NCBI GenBank assembly: GCA_024226935.1 | Contig: JAAELK010000152.1 | Coordinates: 81,520 to 145,519, forward strand | Origin: Desulfobacteraceae bacterium | GTDB lineage: Bacteria > Desulfobacterota > Desulfobacteria > Desulfobacterales > Desulfobacteraceae | Direction of reading: 5' to 3' | DNA length: 64,000 bases | In this document: in pieces, positions 52,918 through 62,497 of the stretch | Numbering within the stretch: position 1 is the first letter of the stretch | How the letters are laid out: every line of letters begins with the position of its first letter | Position numbers and translations under genes: made by a program | The notes under the pieces: generated by a model | What the model saw: only the letters and a program-made list of their open reading frames with translations | Databases searched by the model: none | Told to the model about the DNA's origin: nothing

Positions 52918-54840
52918 TCAGATCATTGCCGCACGAACTTTCGCAGCCAGTTCCTTTGCCGCAAAAGGCTTCTGGAGAAATATTATCCCGTCCTCAAGAA
53001 TACCATGGTGAGCGATAACATTGGCAGTGTAACCTGACATGTACAAAATTTTAAGACCCGGAAAATTAGCTACAAGTTTTGAAGCCAGATCACTACCGCT
53101 CATTTGAGTCATCACAACATCTGTTATGAGCAGATCAATATCTTCACCATGTTTTTTTGCCAGACGAAGTGCATCAGCAGGATTATCCGCAGTCAACACC
53201 CGATAGCCAAATTTTTCCAGCATTTTACTGCAAAAGTTTAAGATCATAATTTCGTCTTCGACCACCAATATGGTTTCCGTGCCAATCTGAATCGGCTGAC
53301 TGACATCTTCAACTAAGTCTTCTTCACATTCTCCTTCATACTGCGGCAAATAAATTCTAAAGGTTGCCCCCCTGCCCTGTTCACTGTAGACATTAATGAA
53401 ACCATCATTTTGCTTGACGATACCGTAAATAGTAGCAAGCCCCAGCCCAGTGCCTGTTCCAAGTTTTTTGGTGGTAAAAAAGGGCTCGAAAAGCCGGGAT
53501 AATGTTTCCTGATCCATGCCGCAGCCATTATCACTTACAGCAAGCATGACATATGCACCGGGAAAAAATCCTGGGTTTTGTACACAATATTCTTCCCCAA
53601 AAACAAAATTTTGAGTTTCAATGGTGATTTTGCCTACCCCGACGATGGCATCCCTGGCATTGACACAAAGATTTGCCAAAATCTGATCAACCTGGGTAGG
53701 ATCTAATCTGACCTGCCCAAGATCAGCAGCCGGAATCCATGCCAAATCGATATCTTCACCTAGCAAACGATTCAGTATTTTTAACATGTCATCAACAATA
53801 CAATTCAGATCCAGGATTATCGGTGCAATGGGTTGCTGACGGGCAAAAGCAAGCAACTGACGGGTGAGATTGGCTGAACGCTGACCCGCTTTTTGTATTT
53901 GTTCCAAAGTAGAATAAAGCGGATGGGTCGAATCAATCTGATCAAAGACAAGATCCAGGTGACCGAGAATAACGCAGAGCATATTATTAAAGTCATGGGC
54001 CACACCACCGGCCAGCCGGCCCACTGATTCCATTTTCTGTGCCTGGACAAATTTTACCTGGAGTTGCTTATTCTCCTCTTCCACCAATTTTCTTTCAGTA
54101 ATATCCTGAACGGTCCCCAGGGAACGAACAGGTTTTCCCTTATCATCATAATAGGTTCTACACCGCTCCTGGACAAATTTAATACGGCCGTCCAGGAACA
54201 ACAACCTGTGATCGATGACATAGGGTTCCTTGTTTTTGACAGACTCTGTATACACTTTATTAACCAATTTTCTATCATCGGGATGAATGACTCTTAAAAA
54301 TGCTTCATAGGAAGCTTCAAACTCAGATGGACATATTTCAAAAATACGGTAAATTTCATCCGACCACAATAATTGCTCAGTTTGAAGATCAAGCTCCCAA
54401 TGACCGATATGAGCCAGGCGCTGGGCCTCACACAAAAGGGATTCACTCTTCAAAAAGGCCAATTGCATCCTTTTTATCTCTGTGATATCAAAGGCCGTTT
54501 CAATCACGCCGGTAACCTTACCATTTTCGTCCTTGACAGGTACAATTTTTAACAACCAAAAACCTTGAATTTTTGACCGGTTCCCAGAGTTTGCAGGGGG
54601 CAATTGCGCCTCGGCGGGCTGACCTGTTTCGATGACAAGCCTGACAGGACAATCGATGCACGATTCTTCAAGTCCCCAGGCCATGTAACATTTTTGCCCT
54701 ATAATTTGCCCTGGGGATAATCCAGCAACCTTTTGACAGGCTTTGGTTGCCCATTCAACTTTAAGATCCAGGTTATGACGTGCAACTACGACGGGGGCAT
54801 CCTTCAAAAACTCCTGCTCCGACGAAATTTGATTTTCCAT
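52918..54840 (-). CDS. Hybrid sensor histidine kinase (PAS-PAS-HK-receiver)
   Basis: The 640-residue protein lacks transmembrane segments. PAS1 (about residues 12-120) carries a Cys-rich CYMAWGLEESCIDCP segment that may sense redox or bind a cofactor. PAS2 (about 140-250) ends PVRSLGTVQDITERK. The HisKA box has VGRLAGGVAHDFNNMLCVIL. The HATPase domain has the N and G boxes (ILANLCVNARDAI, LGTGTGLGLATIYGIV). The C-terminal receiver carries the phospho-Asp in LLITDVVMTQMSG. It is a soluble hybrid kinase; its partner and signal are unknown. Confidence 0.92.
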   Translation of the reverse strand: MENQISSEQEFLKDAPVVVARHNLDLKVEWATKACQKVAGLSPGQIIGQKCYMAWGLEESCIDCPVRLVIETGQPAEAQLPPANSGNRSKIQGFWLLKIVPVKDENGKVTGVIETAFDITEIKRMQLAFLKSESLLCEAQRLAHIGHWELDLQTEQLLWSDEIYRIFEICPSEFEASYEAFLRVIHPDDRKLVNKVYTESVKNKEPYVIDHRLLFLDGRIKFVQERCRTYYDDKGKPVRSLGTVQDITERKLVEEENKQLQVKFVQAQKMESVGRLAGGVAHDFNNMLCVILGHLDLVFDQIDSTHPLYSTLEQIQKAGQRSANLTRQLLAFARQQPIAPIILDLNCIVDDMLKILNRLLGEDIDLAWIPAADLGQVRLDPTQVDQILANLCVNARDAIVGVGKITIETQNFVFGEEYCVQNPGFFPGAYVMLAVSDNGCGMDQETLSRLFEPFFTTKKLGTGTGLGLATIYGIVKQNDGFINVYSEQGRGATFRIYLPQYEGECEEDLVEDVSQPIQIGTETILVVEDEIMILNFCSKMLEKFGYRVLTADNPADALRLAKKHGEDIDLLITDVVMTQMSGSDLASKLVANFPGLKILYMSGYTANVIAHHGILEDGIIFLQKPFAAKELAAKVRAAMI

Positions 54841-54990
54841 ACTCCTTCCCTAATCAAAAAACCATTTTAGATCTACCACTGGAACAAGAAAAAAACGAAT
54901 ATATGAATTTAACTAAAAAGACTACAGCCAAATTTAATGAATTCTACAAAAAATATAATCAAAAATCAAATAAAATTCAATGATATAGAT

Positions 54991-55782
54991 CTAATGTGGA
55001 AAACTAAATTTTTTTATTTGTTTAAGATAAGAGGTCATTCCACGAAAAAAAATATCATTGTGGTTGGCCCCTTTAATTTCCAGTAAAAGCTTTGTTAGAG
55101 ACGGACAAGCATCATACAGGGCTTTGCCCTGAGAAAACGGGATAATATGATCAAATTGGGCATGGATAATGAGACAGGGACATGAAATTTTTTTAATCTT
55201 ATCCAGATTTTCAAATCCTTTTTCATCCCTGAATCCTATCAAAACAGGATCTATTCCCAGAACACGCAGCAAAGGTACAGCCGTGGCAAAGCCACTTTCA
55301 ATCATCAAACTATGGATGGCATGGGATGAATTTGCCCCAAGCTCCAGAGCAGGCGCACTGCCTAAGGAGCGCCCCATTACACAGACAGGGCCTGTCATCT
55401 GTTTTTTTTCCATATAAGAGATCAAAAAATCCAACAGGGTGTAACTATCCTCCATCATGGAAGAAAAAGTAGAAATCCCCGAAGATCTGCCATACCCCCG
55501 ATAGTCCACCACAAACAAATTTACTCCCATATCAAGAAAATAGTTTCCCAGTTCATCGTAATCTGACACAATCTCTCCATTGCCATGGAAAAAAAGAATC
55601 ACGGGGGCATCATGGGATTTAAAATGAAAAGATCCACCCAATTCTACTCCCTGGCCAACTGGTATCGTTAAGTCATCCCTTCCCCTGGCCGGCAAGCGCC
55701 CGGGATTTTCTTTCCTGGGATGAAACAAAGACTGTAAAATACCGGGTTGATCCAACACAGTATAATTGTGAAATTGTTCCAT
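54991..55782 (-). CDS. Alpha/beta-hydrolase family protein
   Basis: The 263-residue protein starts after AAGGAG. The HGNGE oxyanion region is in VILFFHGNGEI, the nucleophile Ser is in CVMGRSLGSAPALE, the acid Asp is in IIHAQFDHIIPF, and the His is in GANHNDIFF. It looks like the peptidase S9/serine aminopeptidase-like hydrolase group. The substrate is unknown. Confidence 0.85.
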   Translation of the reverse strand: MEQFHNYTVLDQPGILQSLFHPRKENPGRLPARGRDDLTIPVGQGVELGGSFHFKSHDAPVILFFHGNGEIVSDYDELGNYFLDMGVNLFVVDYRGYGRSSGISTFSSMMEDSYTLLDFLISYMEKKQMTGPVCVMGRSLGSAPALELGANSSHAIHSLMIESGFATAVPLLRVLGIDPVLIGFRDEKGFENLDKIKKISCPCLIIHAQFDHIIPFSQGKALYDACPSLTKLLLEIKGANHNDIFFRGMTSYLKQIKKFSFPH

Positions 55783-55931
55783 GGATATTCTCCTTTCTTT
55801 AACTTATGTTATTGGCTTTATCAATTTTGTCAATTTATCGGAACCGCATAAATCCATTCCATTCTTTAGATAATCTCAAAATTATGTTATATTCACCCGG
55901 TTGACAAGAAAAATATATTAACGAGGAGACC

Positions 55932-56297
55932 ATGGCCACAATCAAAGATGTAGTATTGATCTATCTTGAAGATTCACCTGTTTCATTTGCCAGAATTGAA
56001 GATATTTTACCCGATCCCAAAAAAGACTGGTACCAAATCAAATTACTAATGCTTCAAATTCCTTTGCAGGTAGTAACCTGGATTTTAAAAGACGAGTATA
56101 TCAACGGCGCGGACTTTCACATGAACGGCAAGAAAATGAAAATTCAAACCGTTGAATGTCCTGTCGAAGACCTGCCTATGGATTTGCCCGAAGACACCCA
56201 GAAAAATCAACCCGAGGCCACACCCGGGACCCATAAAAAAAACAAAACCCAAGATGCCAAGATCATTTCTTTTTCAGACCTGAAAAAAAACAAATAA
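55932..56297 (+). CDS. Conserved small protein of unknown function
   Basis: The 121-residue protein follows GAGGAG. The first ~80 residues form a compact domain (VVLIYLEDSPVSFARIEDIL, KKDWYQIKLLMLQIPLQVVT, WILKDEYINGADFHMNGKKM). The last ~40 are a Lys/Asn-rich disordered tail ending FSDLKKNK. I believe similar proteins occur in other deltaproteobacteria, but I assign no function. It lies 4 bp before the DUF1848 gene, probably one operon. Confidence 0.75.
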   Translation: MATIKDVVLIYLEDSPVSFARIEDILPDPKKDWYQIKLLMLQIPLQVVTWILKDEYINGADFHMNGKKMKIQTVECPVEDLPMDLPEDTQKNQPEATPGTHKKNKTQDAKIISFSDLKKNK

Positions 56298-56301
56298 AAC
56301 C

Positions 56302-57219
56302 ATGAGTCCGACCCGGAATAAAATAATATCTGCATCACGAAGAACCGACATTCCCGGATGGTATACCTCCTGGTTTCTGGACCGGATCAGGCTTGGATAT
56401 TTTATCATCAAAAACCCCTACAACAAAGTGGCGCAAAGGATAGATGCTCACCCGGATAACATCCATTCCATTGTTTTCTGGTCAAAAAATTTTGCCCCTT
56501 TTATAGATCTTCAAGCAGATCGGATCCTGACAGATATGGGATACAACCTGTATTTTAATTTCACCATTAACTCCCAGGCACCTCTTCTGGAACCGAAACT
56601 GCCAGATATAGCTCAAAGACTCCACCAGGCAAGCCTTTTATGCGAAAGATTTGGACCCGACAAAATTTCCTGGCGATTTGATCCCATCTGTTTTTATAGA
56701 ACAAATAACAAAAAACTCGAAAATACCCTGAATGATTTTACAATGATTGCTGATGCATTGGCTGGAATGGGAATCACCCGTTGTGTCACAAGCTTCTACA
56801 ATAGATATAAAAAAGTTGAAACCCGTATCTCGCATTTATCTTCCCGGAGCAAACCCCTTATTACCTTCGTTGACCCGACAATAAAAGACAAACAAAAAGT
56901 GATTAGGCGTATGGCAGACTATCTGGAAGAAAAAAATATCATACTGCATCTGTGCTGCGAGGCATCTTTCCTAAATAGTCTTGGGGATAACCACAAGATT
57001 AAAAAGAATGCCTGCATAGATGGCAAACTTCTTAAACACCTCTATGGAGGTACCCCTGAGACCAAAAGAGATTACGGACAAAGATCCAAACAAGGATGCC
57101 AATGCACAAAAGCCATAGATATAGGCTCCTATGAAGACCACCCCTGTTCCCATAATTGTTTATTCTGTTATGCAAACACAGGCATTGATACCCAGATTCG
57201 GCAAGGCAAAAGACAATGA
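56302..57219 (+). CDS. DUF1848 family protein
   Basis: The 305-residue protein starts IISASRRTDIPGWYTSWFLD, has HSIVFWSKNFAPF, and ends with a Cys-rich segment GCQCTKAIDIGSYEDHPCSH then NCLFCYANTG, all typical of DUF1848. The CxxC clusters suggest metal or Fe-S binding; the activity is not defined. It overlaps dusB by 4 bp. Confidence 0.88.
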   Translation: MSPTRNKIISASRRTDIPGWYTSWFLDRIRLGYFIIKNPYNKVAQRIDAHPDNIHSIVFWSKNFAPFIDLQADRILTDMGYNLYFNFTINSQAPLLEPKLPDIAQRLHQASLLCERFGPDKISWRFDPICFYRTNNKKLENTLNDFTMIADALAGMGITRCVTSFYNRYKKVETRISHLSSRSKPLITFVDPTIKDKQKVIRRMADYLEEKNIILHLCCEASFLNSLGDNHKIKKNACIDGKLLKHLYGGTPETKRDYGQRSKQGCQCTKAIDIGSYEDHPCSHNCLFCYANTGIDTQIRQGKRQ

Positions 57220-58190
57220 AGATTAAAGAACTTGAAATTCACGGCAAAACCTTTTTGGCCCCATTGGCCGGCATCACCAATCTACCGTTCAGACGGCTTG
57301 TAAAAGAATGTGGTTGTGCCGTAGTATGCTCGGAAATGATCAGTGCCAAAGGTATTTTTTACAATTCTGAAAAAACGATAACCCTGTTAACCTCCAGGGA
57401 GGATGAAAAACCTCTGTCTGTCCAATTATTTGGTGCAGATCCAGAATCCATGGCCCAGGCTGCCGCTTTTGTGGAGAAAATGGGAGTGGCAGATATCATT
57501 GATATCAATTTTGGCTGTAGCGTAAAAAAAGTGGTAAAACAAGGGGCAGGCGTCGCCCTGATGAAAGAACCAAGAACCTGTGAGGCCATTTTAAAAGCCG
57601 TCCGAAAAGCCACTAATCTTCCCTTTACCATCAAAATCAGATCTGGATGGGATGAATCAGGCCGACAGGCATTTGCCCTTGCCAATATTGCTCAAGAGAC
57701 CGGAGTAAATGCCATAACCGTCCATCCCAGAACTGCAGTACAAGGATTTAAGGGCCTTGCAAACTGGGACTTGATCAAAAAGATAAAAGAACAACTCACA
57801 ATACCCGTGATCGGCAACGGAGATATCAATTGTGTGGAAGATGCGGCAAAAATGATTTCCCAAACCAAATGTGATGCTGTAATGGTGGGACGTGCCGCCA
57901 TGTCCAACCCCTATCTTCTTTCCCAGATTGAAAACTATATGACCAGCGGAACCTATCAAGAACCGAAACTTTACGAAATCTTCCGGAAAATGGAACGGTT
58001 AATTGAATTATACCTAGCTTATTTTGGCGAGCAACATGGAGTAAGAATGCTTCGGGGAAGGCTTCCCTGGTTCATAAAAGGATTGCCAGGATCTTCAGCC
58101 TTTAGAAAAGTGCTGGCCCAGATAACAACATCCGACCAGGCACTGGCTCTCATCCGGGAATATGAAAATCCAGCTTATAATCAGCAATGA
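57216..58190 (+). CDS. dusB: DusB-like tRNA-dihydrouridine synthase
   Basis: The 324-residue FMN enzyme begins LAPLAGITNLPFRRLVKECG. It has the active-site INFGCSVKKVVKQGAGVALM segment, then FTIKIRSGWDES, VHPRTAVQGF and VMVGRAAMSNPYL. The active-site Cys is kept, but the following Pro of the usual GCP motif is Ser. It reduces tRNA uridine. The gene is the last of the 55.9-58.2 kb operon. Confidence 0.92.
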   Translation: MKIKELEIHGKTFLAPLAGITNLPFRRLVKECGCAVVCSEMISAKGIFYNSEKTITLLTSREDEKPLSVQLFGADPESMAQAAAFVEKMGVADIIDINFGCSVKKVVKQGAGVALMKEPRTCEAILKAVRKATNLPFTIKIRSGWDESGRQAFALANIAQETGVNAITVHPRTAVQGFKGLANWDLIKKIKEQLTIPVIGNGDINCVEDAAKMISQTKCDAVMVGRAAMSNPYLLSQIENYMTSGTYQEPKLYEIFRKMERLIELYLAYFGEQHGVRMLRGRLPWFIKGLPGSSAFRKVLAQITTSDQALALIREYENPAYNQQ

Positions 58191-58541
58191 CTCCCAAAAA
58201 CCTGGAATCCTGTCAGCACACACAAAATCTGTCATTTTGCAACCTGCTATGCTATAATTACCCTAGGACGATTATAATTTAATTTAATGGCTTATTCAGG
58301 AGAGCCCGGTAACAACGAACACCAATGGCATTATCGCCCTTGGTATAAATCGTAAAAAAAGCTTGACAAAGTGATTCAAACAAAGGATACTCACCCTTGC
58401 ATTTCACTGAAATGTTGTTAGATAGATGAAAATCCCGCAAGTTCACATTCGATTCACAGGATTGAAGCTATAAACACTAACAATTGTCAGGCAGAAAAAC
58501 CCAGCCAACATTATATACGTCCCAAGGAGGATATTAATTAA
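58191..58541 (+). other. Intergenic region upstream of the low-complexity HTH-like gene (351 bp)
   Basis: It contains an extended -10 element (TGCTATAAT, ending at 58258), a 22-codon ORF at 58287-58355 (MAYSGEPGNNEHQWHYRPWY then KS) without a good ribosome site, and a sigma-70 promoter at 58363-58391. The 150 bp between that promoter and the gene would be a long 5' leader. No RNA family recognised. Confidence 0.45.
58363..58391 (+). promoter_or_regulatory. Sigma-70 promoter with long leader
   Basis: TTGACA (58363-58368), 17-bp spacer, GATACT (58386-58391). Confidence 0.55.
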
Positions 58542-59483
58542 ATGAACGACTTTTTACAAAGCCTTCGTAATGGTCAGGCAGAAAAACCACGCACACCAAA
58601 AACACGTAAAAACTCCGATAACCCATATCAATACGCTAGTAATCCCAGATTCAATTCCTATGGTGGCGGAAGCGGATATCAGAACACACGAAACCAGCAG
58701 ATGAAACGCCCACCTTCCCAAGGCATGCTCCACCAAGGCGGCAACCAACTCCCGGCAGAAGATATGAGTATTACTTTACTAGCTGATATTTTGGACAATC
58801 TTTCCAACCATGTTGAAACCCTAGTAAAAAACCAGGAGTACATGGTCAATATCCAGGCAAGAACAGCAGATATTCTGGAACGACAGACCAATGCCATCGA
58901 ACAGATAGTAAACCATTTAAACCTTCCCCCGGAAATGGACATGGAAGCTGATCTATCACCTGGACCGCAAATAGATATGGAAGCACAACCAGCATTTGAA
59001 AACCACTATGTAACTTCTAGAAGACCGGAAGACACAATGGAAGACAACCGAGGAAATAACTGGACAAAACCCATTACAGCCCCAGTTGTAAAACCAGTTG
59101 CAAGACCGGCTGTAAAACCCATTGTAAAACCAGTTATTCCAGCCCGGGTTACAAAAGAAAAAGAGCCAAAAAAAAACCGGGTGAAACCACAGACCCAAAA
59201 AATTGCCGCCAGCAAACCGGTTTTAAGAAAACGTAGAAAAATAGTGGAAAAAGAAAAAATTGCACCAAAGACCATCACACCGGAATTATCAACTTCAACA
59301 AAACCGGCTGATGCGAAACTAATGCCCCGGGATACCGTTATGAATATAATCCAAAGCATGCGGGAAGAGGGCGCAACATTTGACCAGGTTGCCAAACGCT
59401 TGGTCGAGCTGAAACAACCAACTTTTTCAGGCCGGGGCGAATGGCATGCCCAGACCATCCACAGGCTCTGTAGTAAAAAATAA
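58542..59483 (+). CDS. Low-complexity protein with coiled coil and C-terminal HTH-like segment
   Basis: The 313-residue protein has a very strong ribosome site (AAGGAGG). The N-terminal ~60 residues are polar and disordered (Gln/Asn/Gly). Residues ~72-130 form a coiled coil (LLADILDNLSNHVETLVKNQ). Residues ~170-250 hold repeats of the type PVKP/ARPAVKPIVKP and many Lys. The last ~50 residues (VMNIIQSMREEGATFDQVAK, then FSGRGEWHAQTIHRLCS) resemble the helix-turn-helix of serine recombinase-associated domains. I do not recognise the family. A DNA- or nucleoid-associated scaffold is possible. Confidence 0.65.
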   Translation: MNDFLQSLRNGQAEKPRTPKTRKNSDNPYQYASNPRFNSYGGGSGYQNTRNQQMKRPPSQGMLHQGGNQLPAEDMSITLLADILDNLSNHVETLVKNQEYMVNIQARTADILERQTNAIEQIVNHLNLPPEMDMEADLSPGPQIDMEAQPAFENHYVTSRRPEDTMEDNRGNNWTKPITAPVVKPVARPAVKPIVKPVIPARVTKEKEPKKNRVKPQTQKIAASKPVLRKRRKIVEKEKIAPKTITPELSTSTKPADAKLMPRDTVMNIIQSMREEGATFDQVAKRLVELKQPTFSGRGEWHAQTIHRLCSKK

Positions 59484-59498
59484 AATCGGGAACAAATA

Positions 59499-59548
59499 GA
59501 AAATAAACAGCGAAAAGGCTATTCCAAACTTTTTCCCTGTTTATTTTC
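59499..59548. terminator. Bidirectional terminator between convergent genes
   Basis: GAAAATAAACAG (59499-59510) and CTGTTTATTTTC (59537-59548) are perfect 12-bp arms, with inner GAAAA/TTTTTC pairing. It overlaps the stop of the HNH gene. Confidence 0.7.
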
Positions 59549-59834
59549 TTAGGACTGCCATATACTCATCCCATTCAGAAGGCAGCAAGTTACTTTTTTG
59601 GGTATTGCATTCTTTACAGCAGGGAACGAGATTAAATTTTTCAGACCTCCCACCCCGGCCAACCGGAATAATATGATCCATGGTCAACTGGGCAGGAAGA
59701 AAGACCCCTTTACAATAGTGACATACACCAGTGGACTTTTTCCGCTTCCACCACTGACTTGCTCTTATTTTCCTAGCCTTGGCCCGTTCCTTTTTTAAAG
59801 CCACCTCATCAATAAAGGTAAAATAGGGTTCCAT
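59541..59834 (-). CDS. Small HNH endonuclease-like protein
   Basis: The 97-residue protein has paired Cys (CHYC at 38-41, CCKEC at 72-76) around TMDHIIPVGRGG (DH at 53-54) and NLVPCCKECNTQK, the HNH/McrA zinc-ribbon fold. Such small HNH proteins may be nucleases of unknown target. It lies 6 bp after era in the same orientation. Confidence 0.83.
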   Translation of the reverse strand: MEPYFTFIDEVALKKERAKARKIRASQWWKRKKSTGVCHYCKGVFLPAQLTMDHIIPVGRGGRSEKFNLVPCCKECNTQKSNLLPSEWDEYMAVLRK

Positions 59835-59840
59835 GGATCT

Positions 59841-60725
59841 TTAGTACCCAAACTCATTTAATGCCTTAGCATTACTGCTCCAGTCCTTTGTCACTTTGAC
59901 AAACAGCTTGAGCAACACCTTTGATCCGGTCATCTTCTCAATATCGATTCGCGCCCGGGTACCTATCTGGGTCAGCATGGACCCTTTTTTCCCGATGATA
60001 ATACCCTTTTGTGAATCCCTTATCACATGAATACTGGCATGGATAACAATAAGTTTTTTTTCCACCTCAAAGGCATCTACAGTTACAGCACTGGAATAAG
60101 GAATCTCCATACCTGTCAATCGAAACACCTTTTCCCGTATAATCTCTTTGACCATAAATTTTTCGGATACATCGGTAAAGGTCTCCTCGGGATAAAGTCT
60201 TGGACCCACGGACAGGAACGATTCCACCTCTGCCAACAATTGATCCACCTGAATATTTTTCTTGGCCGATACCGGAATCACAGCCTGGAAATCGAACAAA
60301 TCCTTAAATTCCTCAACCAGGGAAAAGACCTGGGCCTTTTTGGCCAGATCAATTTTATTCAAAGCCAAGACAACGGGTTTGCCCGTCTTATTCAATTGGG
60401 CAACAATCAGTTTTTCCGCGGAAAAATTTCTGGCGGAAGCATCCACCATGAACAATACCAGATCCACATCTGCCATGGCAAGTATGGCCTGATCCACAAT
60501 CCGTTTGTTCAGCAGATTCGTACTTTTATGGATACCGGGGGTGTCCACAAAAATAATCTGGGACGTGGGCCGGTTTACTATACCCAGAATACGATCCCGG
60601 GTGGTCTGGGGTTTTTTAGAGGTAATGGAAATTTTCTGGCCCAGTACCTGATTTAGCAAAGTGGATTTCCCTGCGTTGGGAGCCCCGATAATACCAACAA
60701 ATCCAGAACGGATCTCTTCTTTCAT
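59841..60725 (-). CDS. era: GTPase Era
   Basis: The 294-residue protein has GTPase motifs GAPNAGKSTLLNQ, DTPGIHKSTNLL and LALNKIDL. A C-terminal KH domain carries GIIIGKKGSMLTQIGTRARI then DIEKMTGSKVLLKLFVKV. Era matures 16S rRNA and the 30S subunit. It lies 9 bp after engB. Confidence 0.96.
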   Translation of the reverse strand: MKEEIRSGFVGIIGAPNAGKSTLLNQVLGQKISITSKKPQTTRDRILGIVNRPTSQIIFVDTPGIHKSTNLLNKRIVDQAILAMADVDLVLFMVDASARNFSAEKLIVAQLNKTGKPVVLALNKIDLAKKAQVFSLVEEFKDLFDFQAVIPVSAKKNIQVDQLLAEVESFLSVGPRLYPEETFTDVSEKFMVKEIIREKVFRLTGMEIPYSSAVTVDAFEVEKKLIVIHASIHVIRDSQKGIIIGKKGSMLTQIGTRARIDIEKMTGSKVLLKLFVKVTKDWSSNAKALNEFGY

Positions 60726-60734
60726 AAATCACCT

Positions 60735-61328
60735 TTATTCATTATACCAATCGATCAAATTATTGATTTCAGCCAGAACCATTTCCCTACCCTGACGGGT
60801 TTTGGTTGAAAATAAAATCACCCCCTCCTCTTCCCGATTCAATTGGGAACAGATGGCGGTAAGCCGTTTCGCCTGCTTTGTTCTGGACAATTTATCCGCC
60901 TTGGTTAATATGATTAAATAAGGCATTCCATGGGATTCAAGCCATTTTACCAGATCAAACTCCTCTTTGCCGGGATCCCGTCGAATATCAATGAGCAGAA
61001 TCAACCCAAAAAGATTCTTCCGCTTGGAAAGATACAACTCCACCATGGGTCGCCACTGGGACCTGATTTTTTTAGATACCTTTGCATAACCATATCCGGG
61101 CAGATCCACAAAGGACAGATCCCCATTGACCAGAAAAAAATTGATCAATTGGGTACACCCGGGTTTAGAACTGGTTTTAACCATGCCTTTTCTCTGGATC
61201 AATGTATTAATCAAAGAAGATTTTCCCACATTGGAACGACCGGCAAAGCCAATTTCCGGAAAATCGTATTCAGGATACTGATCCGGTTTAACGGCACTCT
61301 TTATAAATTCAACATCTTTTATTTTCAT
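60735..61328 (-). CDS. engB: Ribosome biogenesis GTPase EngB (YsxC/YihA)
   Basis: The 197-residue protein has GFAGRSNVGKSSLINTLIQR (P-loop), FVDLPGYGYAKVS (G3) and ILTKADKLSR (G4), as in EngB, which is needed for the 50S subunit. It lies 8 bp after the aminotransferase gene. Confidence 0.95.
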   Translation of the reverse strand: MKIKDVEFIKSAVKPDQYPEYDFPEIGFAGRSNVGKSSLINTLIQRKGMVKTSSKPGCTQLINFFLVNGDLSFVDLPGYGYAKVSKKIRSQWRPMVELYLSKRKNLFGLILLIDIRRDPGKEEFDLVKWLESHGMPYLIILTKADKLSRTKQAKRLTAICSQLNREEEGVILFSTKTRQGREMVLAEINNLIDWYNE

Positions 61329-61336
61329 AAATTTCT

Positions 61337-62497
61337 TTAACTGAAATATTCTTTTAAATAGGTTTCCATCCGGTCCATACCGATGATCAAATTTTCCATG
61401 GAATTTGCATAGGAGAACCGCAAATACCCTTCCCCGTTAACACCGAAGTCAATCCCGGGAGTCACCCCGATATGAGCCTTCTCCAGAATATCAAAGGCAA
61501 GGAAATAGGAATCATTGGAAATATGCCTGGCATTAACAAAGACATAAAAGGCGCCGGTGGGCTCTACCGGTATCTCAAACCCCATGGCCTTTAAACGCCC
61601 AATTACATATTTTCTCCTGGTATTGTAAACTTGTCTCATATGATCGGTTTCTTTTTTTGCATCTGTCAAGGCAGCAACCCCTGCCATTTGAGCCACGGAA
61701 TTGGCACAAATGAAAAAATTTTGCTGAAGTACCTGCAAAACCCTTATAAAAAGAGGAGGAGCGATCAAATACCCCAGACGCAACCCGGTCATGGCAAAGA
61801 GCTTAGAAAACCCGTTGAGCACAAAAGCTTTGTCCGTAAATTCCAATATTGAATGCTCCTGACCTTCATATACCAATCCATGGTAAATCTCATCGGAAAT
61901 GATATACAATCCATGGGCACGAGCCATCTCCACAATCTCCTCCATCCGGGTTTTGGGAATCACATTTCCAGTTGGATTGGACGGGGAATTAATAAATATA
62001 GCCTTTGTCCTTGGGGTAATCTTAGCCTCGATAGCCTCGGGGGTGTAAACAAATCCTTCATCCTCAAAAACCGGCACCGGAACAGGCACCCCCTGTACAT
62101 ACTTAATAAAATTAGCATAACAGGCATAGTGGGGATCAGAAATGATTATTTCGTCCCCGGGATCCACCAATGCCGAAAAAAGTAGAAGCATAGCAGGTGA
62201 AGTACCTGAAGTAACAAGGATCTGCCCCGGGTCCACCACGGTATTATAGGTGTCTTTGTGATATTTACTGATGGCATCCCTAAGACGGATATCCCCCAGA
62301 CTGTGGGTATAACAGGTTTCATTCCGGGAAAAAGCTTCCCGGCTCACTTGGCTGACACAGGCAGGCACATTAAAATCAGGCTCCCCAATCTCCATGTGCA
62401 CCACCTCAATACCCCGGGACTCCATTTTGTGAATCTTTTCTAAAATATCCATCACAATAAAGGGGGTAATTTTTTCACAACGCCTTGCAACCGTCAT
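61337..62497 (-). CDS. Class I/II PLP aminotransferase
   Basis: The 386-residue fold-I aminotransferase has MEIGEPDFNVPACV, the SPSNPTGNVIP loop, ISDEIYHGLVYEG, the PLP Lys in NGFSKLFAMTGLRLGYL, and a final YLRFSYANSMENLI with the substrate Arg. It resembles aspartate/alanine-type aminotransferases. It lies directly after hisG, so a histidinol-phosphate role cannot be excluded, but the pattern fits an aspartate-type enzyme better. Confidence 0.85.
   Translation of the reverse strand: MTVARRCEKITPFIVMDILEKIHKMESRGIEVVHMEIGEPDFNVPACVSQVSREAFSRNETCYTHSLGDIRLRDAISKYHKDTYNTVVDPGQILVTSGTSPAMLLLFSALVDPGDEIIISDPHYACYANFIKYVQGVPVPVPVFEDEGFVYTPEAIEAKITPRTKAIFINSPSNPTGNVIPKTRMEEIVEMARAHGLYIISDEIYHGLVYEGQEHSILEFTDKAFVLNGFSKLFAMTGLRLGYLIAPPLFIRVLQVLQQNFFICANSVAQMAGVAALTDAKKETDHMRQVYNTRRKYVIGRLKAMGFEIPVEPTGAFYVFVNARHISNDSYFLAFDILEKAHIGVTPGIDFGVNGEGYLRFSYANSMENLIIGMDRMETYLKEYFS

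Noticed and set aside
54780..54983. 67-codon plus-strand ORF before the hybrid kinase gene
   Set aside because: It begins inside the kinase gene and is A-rich low-complexity sequence without ribosome site.
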